A DNA stretch of 64,000 nucleotides, from positions 1,725,001 through 1,789,000 of the forward strand of contig SMMW01000568.1 of NCBI GenBank assembly GCA_004794655.1. The letters run 5' to 3'. Below, one piece after another: positions 19,795-31,139 of the stretch; within the stretch, counting starts at the first letter, position 1; every line of letters starts with the position of its first letter. The notes beneath the pieces were generated by a model, which searched no databases, had not been told where the DNA came from, and saw only the letters and a program-made list of their open reading frames with translations. The translations under genes were made by a program, and so were the position numbers. The DNA comes from Marisa cornuarietis. Its lineage: Eukaryota; Mollusca; Gastropoda; Architaenioglossa; Ampullariidae.

Positions 19795-22122
19795 CTAGCA
19801 TCGTCTCGCCATTGGGGTCCACCTCAGCGAACCCCAGCTCTTTCCCAGCTCGTAACACCTCTTGCCCTAGTTGTGTTGTTTCTGGATTCTCCACCTTGAG
19901 TGGGCCCCCTCTCCCGTGGTACTCTGAAAGAACACAACCTTCCTTTCTTACCTGTTCAAGGATAGCAACTTTTGTAGATAAGTATTTCAGCACTATAATT
20001 TCCTGTTTATATATATATATCTCAGAAACTTTTGATAAAGGAAGCAGAGAAAAAAGTGACATAAATGGTCTTTGTGGGACTAAAATATCGCGCTTTTTGT
20101 GGTCCTTACTACAATGTATTTGATATTAAATCTGGTTGTGTCGTTTTAGCACTTAATAGGGAACAATTTGGGTGTTCTTAAAATGATCAGGTAAGATAGG
20201 CCAATAGCTTTGGGCGACAACATACTGGAACGTTGCAATTCTGGAACAAGAATGTCTTCTGATTTCAGAAAATAGGGCAGCACATCCTGGTAACTCCAGC
20301 CTTCTGCGCCGGACTTGGCCCAATTGTCGTAATCATGGCGACTGCCCCAGATGTAGATCATAGCATTGATGCTAGAACTTCCGCCGAGCACTTTACCCCG
20401 GGGCCACGACATTTTCTTTAAATAAAAATAATAAGAATAACAATAAAAATAAACATTCGCCAAACGGACAAACGATCGGGATCATAAGCTAATTAGTAAA
20501 TGGATCAACTGTTTAAGTGAGTTAGTGCACAGTATACGCCTGTGTTGTTATTTCTGTTTATTTGGGAACCTTTTTTTGTTAGTACTCACCTGTTCTTTAT
20601 AGCCTTGTAAGTTGGGACTCTGAGATTCGGTACAATAGTCCCAGCTGAAATCTTTGGTCCAAATGACGGACAGACCGTAGTAGGGAACGGACAAAAATGC
20701 CACGCCCTGGTCGTCCGGTCCCGCCTCCAGAAGCAAGACACGTACGTCAGCATCTTCTGTCAGGCGACTGGCCAGCACACAGCCCGCTGACCCCGCCCCC
20801 ACTAAAACATACCGTGTGTCAGAGCCAGATTTTATTCTTTGCCGTTAAAACAAAGCACTAAGCACTAGACATTAGATACCGCCGTCATTACACTAACAGT
20901 ATTATAATGTTTTATGTGACGTCAGGCGCGGAGGACAACTAGCTGTACAAGCTAGATACATGTAGCTAGATGGTTCAGTCGCCATTATTTTTTGTGCATC
21001 ATTACTAGTGTCACATTTCTCATTTCTTTTACAGTGAGATACATATATGTTTGTAAACTTGAGGTTTGATGGGCACAACTAGAACTTGGGACCTTACAGA
21101 TACGACAGCACTTGTCAATTTAATAAAAACTACTTACTAAATTTTTTTAACTATAGTCAGTGCCAGTTGTTGCCGACAACTTTTTAAAACAAGTTCATAT
21201 GGTCAAGTCCGTTTGCGAACGTAGTATTGGCAATACTTTGACTCAGTTTATGCTTTACTGCGGTGACTATGCTCCGTATATCACGTGAAGGGGCAAGTAC
21301 AGACTACCTAAGGTGCATTTTGAATGAGAACACACTCCGTGCAGACGACGCTACAGGACGATCCTTTGGATCTCTTACAATGACCACCTAACCACAGTGA
21401 GGAGATACAACAAAGAATGTACGTCGGGCAAACAATGGGACTATACGCAGCCCTCCTGGCCACAGTCAAAAGACACAAATGGACATGGTATGGACCCATC
21501 TCAAGTTCATTAAGACGTGCACAGTCTTGCAGACAACAGTAAAGGAAGACAAGACTGAAGGCAAAGGAAAGTAATCAGAAGACAACATCTAAAAGTAAAC
21601 GGACCTTTCAGTCAGTATGTGTTAGAGACCAAAGAAAGATGATAACAGTTGCTATTCATATGTGCGTGTGTATATATATATATATTATCGTCAATCAAAG
21701 TTGCAGGATTGGATTACAATGACCCCGATTTACTCCTGCCTCGTCTCATGATACAACAACGGTGAAAATTATCGCGAGATGACGACCTTTCCAATCAAAT
21801 ATGCCAAGAAACTACCAAAGTATTATCCGCGATTACACTTATTCCTTTACCTAAGTCGACAAGCATCGTTTCTTTCGCCGACTCTTCCAAATCTAGTCAG
21901 GGAAGCTTAAAGGTCATTAAGAGACTTACCTTCTGTCTACGTGAAAATGTAAAAAAACTCATTGCTATAAACACAAGTAAATTTGATCTCACCTATAATG
22001 TAATCGTATTCGGCATCGATAGATGTTGTAAGCGGAGTCGGAGTCGGAGTCATCGTTCTAAAGACCACCAGGGCAGCTACAGCCGTTAGCACACCAACCG
22101 CTACTGAGGTCAAGACCGCCAT
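19795..22122 (-). CDS. GMC oxidoreductase gene 1, exons 1-4 only (split by the LTR array)
   Basis: Exons on the minus strand: 22122-21993, 20801-20590, 20415-20226 and 19923-19795 (130, 212, 190 and 129 bp, the same as gene 3 and the same as gene 2 except 3 bp in exon 1). All have GT-AG borders and matching phases. The product is an FAD-dependent alcohol or choline-type dehydrogenase of the glucose-methanol-choline family. The N-terminus is a hydrophobic anchor or signal ([20 protein letters not shown]), then the FAD loop IIVGAGSAG split by intron 1, LLLEAG, and the family signature [17 protein letters not shown] in exon 3. Exons 5-10 are not in the window: the array begins 162 bp after exon 4, inside intron 4. 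By alignment to gene 2 the missing exon 5 should lie directly left of the array. No coding damage is visible in the four exons. The substrate is unknown. Confidence 0.88.
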
Positions 22123-22134
22123 AGTTCTATAAAT

Positions 22135-22192
22135 ATATCAAATAATACGTGGACTGTTATGTGTGTTCGTATGTGAGGGATATAGAAAGAGC

Positions 22193-22271
<79 letters not shown>

Positions 22272-23446
22272 CTTTAAAATGCGTACTTATTGACAATTAT
22301 TGTTAAAACTAATTTTAATAAGAAAATTCTCTGTTTACTTCCTCTTTTTCACTTTCTCCTTGATCACGCATACACACACGTACACGCAGTTTTAAACGAA
22401 AGCACACGAATAGATTTAAACACAAACACAAACGCACACATGCACAAACATGTAAAAACAAAAACAAATAGATACGCATGCACGCGAACTGCACACGATA
22501 CCAAACTGAAAATATGTTTGTTACGATTCGGTTTAAAACAAATACCAGTTTCTTTTGGGTATTCACAAAGATAAAAGTTTGGTTGTGGTTTTATTTAGTA
22601 ACGCTTTTTACAATGCACAGGATACCAAACTGCTATATCTCACCAGGCACTTGATGTGCTGCGTGTGCAGTTTGTCTTCTCCTTGATGCAGTGTATTATC
22701 TTCAACAAGTGCAATGTGCTCGTCCTCACCAGTGGCTCAAAGTTCATCCAGCCTCTCCAAGACGTGTAAGACCTGGTACATGTCCGCTTTCTTCGTCGGT
22801 CAAAAACCTACCCTTACACTGATTTCTGCTGTATGAAATTTTTTCTTGCACCACCTGATGGTACAAGAAGTTGCATGCTTTGTTGCATAAGTAGCCTTGC
22901 ACTTTTTCTCAGTCTTGTCGTTTTCTACAGAAAGTAATTCTTACAGTACTGGCGGTCGTTAACCTGCAGTTTAAGGCCGCGATGTTGGCTGCTTTCTAAG
23001 CTTAGCCACCCAGTCCTAGCTTGTGACTCCGTGTCAGATTGGCTGTCGCTGATTGGATCCAACTTGGCTATCACTCGCGGCACAGATGGAACAAAAAAAA
23101 AAAAGAAAAAAAAAGAAAACACTTAAGACGACGAAGCCTGCACTTCTGGCCAGCACCAACTTGCTTTCGCGTCAAGAACCTCAACCCATGTCAGAAATGT
23201 CAGCGTGGGTCAGCCTGGGTCAGCCTGGCACAATGCCATGTTCACTGACTTCAGCAATAGAGAGCAGCAACAAAGGGCTGAAAACACAACTCAGATATCT
23301 TGAAAGTAATTTACATCTCTACGCCGTACGACAGCTAGCACTTACTACAGAAGATGTAAACATTTTACATGTAAATTAATGAGTTGACTGATGAGAAGAA
23401 GTGTGTGGGCGAGTGAGAGCGACAGAGACAGAGAGCTTTGTGTGAG
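22135..23446. repeat. Gene 1 upstream block, copy 1 of a duplicated flank
   Basis: No gene. It holds a (TG)n run at 22195-22270, a CA/TA-rich stretch to 22560, and then sequence from GATACCAAACTGCTATATCT (22621) that recurs at 27311 and, more diverged, upstream of gene 2 (38450-38720 and 39655-40080). It continues on the far side of solo LTR A at 25119-25300. The block appears to have been carried along when the GMC genes duplicated. Confidence 0.7.
22195..22270. repeat. (TG)n microsatellite
   Basis: About 76 bp of almost pure TG upstream of GMC gene 1. Confidence 0.95.
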
Positions 23447-24255
23447 TGTCACGAAAGAACGTGGAATGTGGGAAGGGAAGACAGTCCGTTAATCAAGGGG
23501 CGTATAGCGCCCGCTCTGGTTCCCGTAACCCAACTCTTTAGTACCTGCGGACGCTGGTCAGCCCAGGTGAGGGAGGGTGTAGCGCCAGCTCTGGTTCCCG
23601 TAACCCAACTCTTTAGTACCCGCGGACGCTGGTCAGCCCAGGTGAGGGAGGGTGTAGCGCCTCTCTGATTTCGGCAAGTCCACTCCTTGGCAATTGTTAA
23701 TCGCACGAGGGTTGTGAATTCAGGTAGGGATAGATTCCAGAGGCTGGGCAGGGGACTGTCATTGTCTCGCACTAGCGGTGATGCATGATTGGCTGTATTT
23801 AAGTGGACAAATGAATTATGAGCGTGGTTGTGAGTGTGACTGACCAATCGTGTGCTACGCTATTGTCGAAACCGGCAATTTAACTTTGTGTGGAACCCAG
23901 AATCGGGGCTTCGCCACCAAACTCTCGAAGTGATCGCATCAACGCGAGAGAGAAAGACTTTGAGTAAAGTCAGCTAGTACCTGTCTACGACCATCAGGCA
24001 CGAGACGTGGTAAAAGGGACTTGTGAAGAGGTGTGCAGCCCACTCTTAAAACAGAGTGTCAAGGAGAGTAACCACTATCCCTGCAGTCGCCGTGCAACTC
24101 TCGGCAGGGGGGATAAGTTACTCTGGTCACAAGCTAGGCGCTGGTCTCATCGGTGGAAGCGTCAGGCCTACTGGTGACAGGGAAGGGAGTGCACACCCGT
24201 GCAAGGGGACGGTACGCGTGAGCGCTCGTTCAAAATCCTTTCAAGTCGTCGAGTG

Positions 24256-24540
24256 CGAGGTTCCAGACAGCGAAGACAACGGCCAGCCGGCCACCATCTC
24301 TTCTGCGTCGTGGTGCCAGACAGAGCCACTCAAGACAACGAAGACAACGGCCAACCGGCCACCATCTCTTCGGCGTCGTGGTGCCAGACAGAGCCACTCA
24401 AGACAACGAAGACAACGGCCAACCGGCCACCGTCTCTTCTACGTCGTGGTGCCAGAGAGAGCCACTCAAGACAACGAAGACAACGGCCAGGCGGCCACCG
24501 TCTCTTCTGCGTCGTGGTGCCAGGGAGAGCCGCCCGAGAC
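24256..24540. repeat. 68-bp minisatellite in solo LTR A
   Basis: About four imperfect units of 68 bp, each with CAAGACAACGAAGACAACGG and GCGTCGTGGTG. Because 68 is not a multiple of three, each unit moves to the next frame. Long ORFs run through it on several frames, but they are a by-product and not evidence of a gene. Confidence 0.85.
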
Positions 24541-24910
24541 AAGGAGGACAAGGGCTAATCAATCGCCATCCCCTCTACGTTGCATCGGGAGGGCCCCCGT
24601 GTAACAAAGACTATCGTTCATACCAACGGACCATTCTATTCCACGCGGCAACAGCAAGGCTAAGTGGCGTATGAATGTGTGATGTATAGAGCGAGTGAAT
24701 GTGTACGGGAACGAGTGAGGAGAATGATGTGTGTGTAGTTAAAGATAGGGTTTCTATGACTCACTAGTTATTTGGATCAGCAATAGGAAGTTAGAATTAA
24801 CGGGACGCCTTAGACTATTAGCCAGGATACAGAATTTACATTTCTTACATTGTTTATTATCAACATATTGGTGTAACTCTCGGCAGTCTTTATTATTAAT
24901 AATTAACGTG

Positions 24911-25004
24911 TTCCACTAAGTTGCGTTGTGTTTGTTTATTGGGGGTGTGCGCTGGGGGCTCGAGTCAAGTGTGATGTTTCTTGTTAATTAGCAATTTAGT
25001 GGAA
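24911..25004 (+). promoter_or_regulatory. Long-range hairpin in solo LTR A
   Basis: Arms TTCCACTAAGTTGC (24911-24924) and GCAATTTAGTGGAA (24991-25004) pair over 14 bp with one G-T wobble, around a 66-nt loop with CGCTGGGGGCTCG. It has the same position, loop length and loop core as in the array LTR. Confidence 0.75.
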
Positions 25005-25259
25005 GTGCATCGCGCACAAGTTATGTCGGCGTGGATGACGGAGTCGTCGAGAGTGTAGTTGGGTTTAACTACGAGTCTCCGTCTATCACACGTACCTAAT
25101 GCCCCTTAGGTTACGACAGTGAGCGATTAGGCTTGGCATTATGTGTTGGATAATTTTATATCATTAATTATCCAGGACGTTTTCTCGTTGGACGGACCAG
25201 CTGTACCTAGTTATACTTTGTAATCAATTGGTAATCCAGAGAAATGTGCAACTGCATCC

Positions 25260-25361
25260 CTCCTTTGTTCCTGAAAATGCGTGATTATTAACAATTATTG
25301 CTAAAACGAACATTTTAATCTGAAGATTCCCTGTCCACTTCATATTTTCACACTCTTCTTG

Positions 25362-25416
<55 letters not shown>

Positions 25417-25575
25417 GCACACGAATAAATATAAACACAAATAAACACACGCACATACATATTTACAAAGAAACAAAAAATAAAGACACACCTGCATGCG
25501 ATATGCACACGACTACAACACTAAAATTACTTTCCTTACGATTAAGTTGAAAAAAGTTACCAGTTTTTATGTTTG
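25260..25575. repeat. Duplicated flank, copy 2, part near the gene, with (CA)n run
   Basis: Matches 22270-22560 (ATGCGTxxTTATTxACAATT, then CA-rich sequence, then ACCAGTTT). The (CA)n run is 25365-25414. The copy breaks off near 25575 where the gag-bearing insertion starts, and resumes near 27258. Confidence 0.65.
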
Positions 25576-25579
25576 AAGG

Positions 25580-26110
25580 TTGTCGCGTACGCGCTACATA
25601 CACCTGGAACGTCTCGGCGCTCTCTCTTCTGGCTGATCGGGACTTCCTCCTGTAGGTGTCCGCTGTGAGCTGCAAGCTGACGAGTAGCGCGCTCTTCAGC
25701 CCGTCATAGTCGCTGGCGTCTTCGTCGCTGAGGCTCACATACACATCTCTCCCTTTTCCTTTCAATAGATTGCCAAGTCTCGCCGCCCACGTGTCCTTAC
25801 TCCAATTCTGCATTCTGGCACTCCTTTCGAAGTAAGTAGTAACCCAAGTATGCCTCTAAATCTTCCTCATCTTCGTACAAAGGCATCTTGAGTTTCATCA
25901 CCTCGAAGTCAATCGCTGCTCTCTGTTGACCCGCTCCCTCATTTCTAAGCTTAGCCATTTCCAGTTTATGATTTCGCTCATCCCTCCTAATCCTCTCCTG
26001 CCTATCACATTCTCTTTCTTTCTGTCTCCTCCCTCTCTCTTTCTCTCTCCTCCCTCACGAAATCTAACAAGTCCTTACCACTCACCCTGCCCTCACGCCC
26101 ACCTGAACAT
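25580..26110 (-). pseudogene. Broken Gypsy gag (coiled coil plus capsid part)
   Basis: On the minus strand it starts with a segment like SGKDLLDFVREERERERE, comparable to the N-terminus of the array protein. After a 1-bp frameshift near 26000 comes a Lys/Arg-rich coil, then MPLYEDEEDLEAYL, a Trp-rich capsid core (NWSKDTWAARLGNLLKGKGR) and a helix ending near SAETFQVYVARTR. This is the SCAN-like capsid arrangement common in metazoan Gypsy gag. Zinc knuckle and pol are absent because the fragment is cut off at its 3' end. It is a dead relic, useful as a comparison for the capsid-less array protein. Confidence 0.75.
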
Positions 26111-26854
26111 ATTTTTCGGTAGCGGACCCCAGACCTATATCGCCTTCGCCTATGAGGTAGCCGTACCACTCGCCTGAGAGGAGAATGCAGCGCGCCATCA
26201 GTCAGAGGTCTCGATCGGCTGCCTCTCGCCCTCCGAGTCGCTCTCCGCCATACCGGGTCGCCCTCGCACTCGCTCGAGTGCGCGCTGACACAGGTGATCC
26301 TGACCGCGACATACAGAGGCGATAAAAATCCGCCTGTCGATGAATAAGCCCCTCCCCCCGCCTGGCGTAACCGACGAGCAACCACTGTTAAAAACCCACA
26401 GGATTACGTCAAGCGACGAGGGGAGTGTGTGAGTGGACAGTTAGTTCCGCCCTACTATCTAGACACGGCTCTACAAGCCAACTGCCCGCAGCAAGCAGGG
26501 TCGGACACAGCTCGCACTCTTCCAAACCTATGGACGAAACAACACAATGCAGTTACAGGACAAGACAGCACTGAGGAGCGGGCATTAGGGTAGTGGGTAA
26601 CTACCCCGCATCTCCACCAGTTGTCGCGTATAGCGACGAATCCAATCGCTCCCCAGTGCAAAAAAAACGACACGCACACGAGAAAACAATACAAATACAC
26701 GTTTATGGTTTAATAAAAAAAAATGTAAGAGAAACAAGGGAGAAAACAAAGAAAACAATGGATCGTGGACAAAAGAGGACGCCCACCACTGCCCAGTGCC
26801 ACCCCTCCCCGTCCGAACCCTAAAATATCACCCCTCTACAGAAAAGGACTACGG

Positions 26855-27050
26855 ATGAAGGTTGCTCCATTTACACCACGGTCACACAACGGTTTCCTTT
26901 AGATACTATCACTCCGTTTTCACAACGGATTACCAACAGAAGAATGTCACTCCATTTACACCACGGTCTTTTAGCGGATGAATGTTCTCCGTTCACACAA
27001 CGGTTTCCTTTAGATAACGATCACTCGGTTTGCACAACGGATTTCTAATA
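26855..27050. repeat. Short repeats with CCGTT...AACGG palindromes
   Basis: Five to six degenerate units alternating between forms such as CCATTTACACCACGG, CCGTTTTCACAACGG and CCGTTCACACAACGG, spaced 30-40 bp. GGTTTCCTTTAGATA occurs twice. Each core can form a 5-bp stem. No coding potential. Confidence 0.6.
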
Positions 27051-27257
27051 CATGAATGTTCTTGGTGACAGCTCCTCTGTCTTTTTGCTCCTCTGCTTTT
27101 TTCTTCCTGTCTTTCAGTTCCTCTCTAACAGTCCTTGCCTCTTCCCTCACGCGCCAAATATGTCAAAAAACCAAAATACAAAAATTGCGTCAGATTATAG
27201 TACCGCAGCAACCCCCATCCCCCTTCAGAACTAAAGCTCGGGTTGAGCCAGATAAGC

Positions 27258-28100
27258 ATTTGGTTGTGGGTTTTTTGTTTTTTCTGTTTTCTTTTTTTAG
27301 AATGCACGAGATACCAAACTGCTATATCTCACCTGGCACGTAAAGTATTGTTTTTGCTGTTATGTGGTCCCTTTGACGTGGTACAATATCTTCAACTAGA
27401 GCAGTGCGTTCGTCCTCACTAGCGGTTAAAAGTTCATCCACATCTCCCAGAGGTTTACGCCCACTTCCTTCATCGGTCAGTAGTTTACCCTATAATTTCT
27501 TCTCTTTGAAATTTTCTCTTGCACCACGCGAAAGCTGAAAGTATATGAACGAACGTTGTAACTTCGGCAGACTGCGGTGAAGAGGATCTCACATAAATTG
27601 TCTTGTGTTGCGCATGCACTTGCTACAACCGAAGAAAGTGGGTTGTCTGCAGATCTGTTTCATGTGGTGTTTGCTATACAATTTTGATATTCTCATCACG
27701 GCTGTGTACTTGTGACTGTAAAATTCTTCACTGTTATCTGCATGTCACACTCAACAACATGTCCTCTTTACAAGCTTCTAATATGCTGTACCATTACTCT
27801 CCCTAGTAAAATATTATCTAACATTTCTATTTAAAAAAATTTTGAGCAGTGTTTTTTTGTTCTTTTTGGCTCAGTGGATTTTACTTTTAAAGTAAAGAGT
27901 AGACTGAAGAGGAGAAGTGTGTGAGCGAGAAAGAGGGAGAAAGCTATGTGTGAGCGATTAGGTCTGGCATTATATGTTAGACAATAATGGTTTTATTAGA
28001 CTGATTATTCAGTACGTTTCCTCATATTGGACATACCAACTGTACAATATTATCTTTTGTAATCAATTTGCAATCCAGTTAATTGTGAAACTCCGTCTCT
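27258..28100. repeat. Duplicated flank, copy 2, far part; contains the empty site of solo LTR A
   Basis: Matches 22570-23446 joined directly to 25119-25300. At 27950-27954 a single GTGAG stands where copy 1 has GTGAG, solo LTR A, GTGAG. No gene recognised. Confidence 0.75.
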
Positions 28101-28269
28101 TCTTTGTCCTCGACATTTTTAACAAACACGGCCTTGTGTCCAACAGGCAACTACAAAAAATGGAGCATGACAGAAGCACTATATTCCTGACTGCTTTTCA
28201 AAGAACACTTGTTTTTACTTCCATGAATACAAAATGGCTATGCTACAACATGCAAATATTGTCAGTGAC

Positions 28270-29400
28270 GAGGCATTCATATGAGGGGTAAATTTTGTAG
28301 ACACATGATTAGGTTCCTGCGATGACATCAACAAAACTGAACTCGTCCAGTCAAAGCAAACGTCAATCGCCATATTTTATGGACATGCCAATCAGACATG
28401 TTTAAGGTCTTTAAATTCCTTTATTGAGATACCGGCTATAGACAGGATCTTTGCACTTGACAGTACTTTATAGGCACATACTGACAAAGTGTAGATTAAT
28501 CAGAGAGTAATAATACTCTTTATAAGAAGGATGTTTAAAATAACAAATTAGCAATAGATTACCTTTATCGAGATAGGAATAAACACTTCAGACTGATATT
28601 TGTAACCTCTTACCTTAAGTCAAAAATAAAACACTTTATTATTATAAGTCGTGTAAATATATCAAAATATACATACTCAAGATATACAGAACGTAAAATA
28701 TTAAAGAATTAAGAAAGTAAATGTCAGAATAAAATTCTTCGCAATGAATAAAATACTAACTTCATATAAAAGTAAGACACCATATAACGGTGATGCATCG
28801 AGCATATTGGTAATGAATATGTTTTGTTAAAGTTAGATAGGCGTGAAATAATAGTTATATTACACAAGTATACAATGGACTAATGGTGTTAACTGCAGAT
28901 GGTCATATGCTGAGAACAAAGAAGAATGAATATTTGCTGTCTTGTAAAGTTTGAAAAGAGTTGGTTTAAAATAATGCCTACATTCAAGTCATACTTTGGC
29001 ACTTGGGCAACATTCTAAATGCTGTTAAAGTGGAACACTAAGAGTTTGAATAAAGAAGAACTAGTTTCTATTAAGAATAACGGGCCTCAACTAACGGACT
29101 GTTGGCTGTCTGCCGAAACCAACTCTTAGCCTCGCCCAAATTTGTAGGCTGTCACACCTCAGCGAACTATTTAGCAGCTTAACATCACAAACCGCGACCG
29201 AATTCAGTAACAGCCTTCCAATGCATTTTTTACTTTTTGAAAAAAGTTTTCGACCTTCACTTTCCTCGAATTAAGGCCAATAAACTTAAAACACAACAGA
29301 CTAAAAGGCATTTAGCTTTTATACCTCCGTCAACAACAAAAACATTAGTCTTTTCTTCTTGACGGTAGCGAAATTTTGCTTCGGCCTCGTTTTGGACGTT
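28270..29400. other. Intergenic, partly shared with 40175-40740
   Basis: 28270-29080 resembles 40175-40740 (for example ATTTTGTAGACACATGATxAGG and AACTAGTTTCTATxAAGAAT), so it belongs to the duplicated downstream side of the GMC genes. 29080-29400 is unique and shows nothing I recognise. Confidence 0.6.
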
Positions 29401-29516
29401 TGTCGTAACCTAAGGGGCATTAGGTACGTGTGATAGACGGAGACTCGTAGTTAAAACCTTAACTACACTCTCGACGACTCCGTCATCCACGCCGACATAA
29501 CTTGTGCGCGATGCAC

Positions 29517-29609
29517 TTCCACTAAATTGCTAATTAACAAGAAACATCACACTTGACTCGAGCCCCCAGCGCACACCCCAATAAACAAACACAACGCAAT
29601 TTAGTGGAA
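29517..29609 (-). promoter_or_regulatory. Long-range hairpin in solo LTR B
   Basis: Arms 29517-29530 (TTCCACTAAATTGC) and 29596-29609 (GCAATTTAGTGGAA) pair perfectly over 14 bp around a 65-nt loop. Where copy A has a G-T wobble this copy has a full pair. Confidence 0.75.
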
Positions 29610-29984
29610 CACGTTAATTATTAATAATAAAGACTGCCGAGAGTTACACCAATATGTTGATAATAAACAATGTAAGAAATGTAAATTCTGTATCCTGGCT
29701 AATAGTCTAAGGCGTCCCGTTAATTCTAACTTCCTATTGCTGATCCAAATAACTAGTGAGTCATAGAAACCCTATCTTTAACTACATACACATCATTCTC
29801 TTCACTCGTTCCCGTACACATTCACTCGCTCTATACATCACACATTCATACGCCACTTAGCCTTGCTGTTGCCGCGTGGAATAGAATGGTCCGTTGGTAT
29901 GAACGATAGTCTTTGTTACACGGGGGCCCTCCCGATGCAACGTAGAGGGGATGGCGATTGATTAGCCCTTGTCCTCCTTGTCTC

Positions 29985-30330
29985 GGGCGGCTCTCCCTGG
30001 CACCACGACGCAGAAGAGACGGTGGCCGCTGGCCGTTGTCTTCGTTGTCTTGAGTGGCTCTCTCTGGCACCACGACGTAGAAGAGACGGTGGCCGCCTGG
30101 CCGTTGTCTTCGTTGTCTTGAGTGGCTCTGTCTGGCACCACGACGCCGAAGAGATGGTGGCCGGTTGGCCGTTGTCTTCGTTGTCTTGAGTGGCTCTGTC
30201 TGGCACCACGACGCAGAAGAGACGGTGGCCGGTTGGCCGTTGTCTTCGTTGTCTTGAGTGGCTCTGTCTGGCACCACGACGCAGAAGAGATGGTGGCCGG
30301 TTGGCCGTTGTCTTCGCTGTCTGGAACCTC
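29985..30330. repeat. 68-bp minisatellite in solo LTR B
   Basis: About five imperfect 68-bp units, one more than in solo LTR A; same unit on the opposite strand. Confidence 0.85.
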
Positions 30331-31139
30331 GCACTCGACGACTTGAAAGGAGTTGGAACGAGCGCTCACGCGTACCGTCCCCTTGCACGGGTGTGCACTC
30401 CCTTCCCTGTCACCAGTAGGCCTGACGCTTCCACCGATGAGACCAGCGCCTAGCTTGTGACCAGAGTAACTTATCCCCCTGCCGAGAGTTGCACGGCGAC
30501 TGCAGGGATAGAGGTTACTCTCCTTGACACTCTGTTTTAAGAGTGGGCTGCACACCTCTTCACAAGTCCCTTTTACCACGTCTCGTGCCTGATGGTCGTA
30601 GACAGGTACTAGCTGACTTTACTCAAAGTCTTTCTCTCTCGCGTTGATGCGATCACTTCGAGAGTTTGGTGGCGAAGCCCCGATTCTGGGTTCCACACAA
30701 AGTTAAATTGCCGGTTTCGACAATAGCGTAGCACACGATTGGTCAGTCACACTCACAACCACGCTCATAATTCATTTGTCCACTTAAATACAGCCAATCA
30801 TGCATCACCGCTAGTGCGAGACAATGACAGTCCCCTACCCAGCCTCTGGAATCTATCCCTACCTGAATTCACAACCCTCGTCCGATTAACAATTGCCAAG
30901 GAGTGGACTTGCCGAAATCAGAGAGGCGCTACACCCTCCCTCACCTGGGCTGACCAGCGTCCGCGGGTACTAAAGAGTTGGGTTACGGGAACCAGAGCTG
31001 GCGCTACACCCTCCCTCACCTGGGCTGACCAGCGTCCGCAGGTACTAAAGAGTTGGGTTACGGGAACCAGAGCGGGCGCTATACGCCCCTTGATTAACGG
31101 ACTGTCTTCCCTTCCCACATTCCACGTTCTTTCGTGACA

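Larger units (their letters stand above)
23447..25118 (+). mobile_element. Solo LTR A (1672 bp) with 5-bp target duplication
   Basis: Starts TGTCACGAAAG and ends GGTTACGACA, flanked by GTGAG on both sides (23442-23446 and 25119-25123). No internal domain is present. A paralogous block at 27950 holds the same flanks joined with a single GTGAG, the empty site. Inside: a 72-bp duplication (about 23503-23650), TGACCAATCGTG (23841), hairpin CACTCT/AGAGTG (24041-24058), 68-bp minisatellite (24256-24540), TGACTCA (24757), CGGGACGCCT (24801) and the long-range hairpin (24911-25004). It is a different but related family to the array LTR. Confidence 0.93.
25576..27257 (-). mobile_element. Gypsy-type retrotransposon fragment inserted in flank copy 2
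   Basis: About 1.68 kb that interrupts the duplicated flank. The left third encodes a broken gag on the minus strand (separate entry). The remainder (26180-26850) should be leader or LTR of the same element but shows no coding sequence, and its ends are not resolved. Near its right end lies a block of CCGTT/AACGG hairpin repeats. Confidence 0.55.
29401..31139 (-). mobile_element. Solo LTR B (1739 bp), inverted relative to A
   Basis: Same family as solo LTR A, on the opposite strand, with the same ends. It is flanked by ACGTT on both sides (29396-29400 and 31140-31144), a perfect 5-bp target duplication that differs from that of A, so the two are independent insertions. It is 67 bp longer than A, about one extra 68-bp minisatellite unit, and has a few point differences. 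Confidence 0.93.

Noticed and set aside
24056..24674. Protein-coding gene in the GC-rich region of solo LTR A (182-aa and overlapping ORFs; the same in B)
   Set aside because: The ORFs run through a 68-bp minisatellite that is open in several frames and lie wholly inside an LTR with target duplications.
26005..26385. 126-aa minus-strand ORF as an independent gene
   Set aside because: Only its last 30 or so residues resemble gag; the rest is Arg-rich leader sequence of the inserted Gypsy fragment, and it ends at the frameshift.
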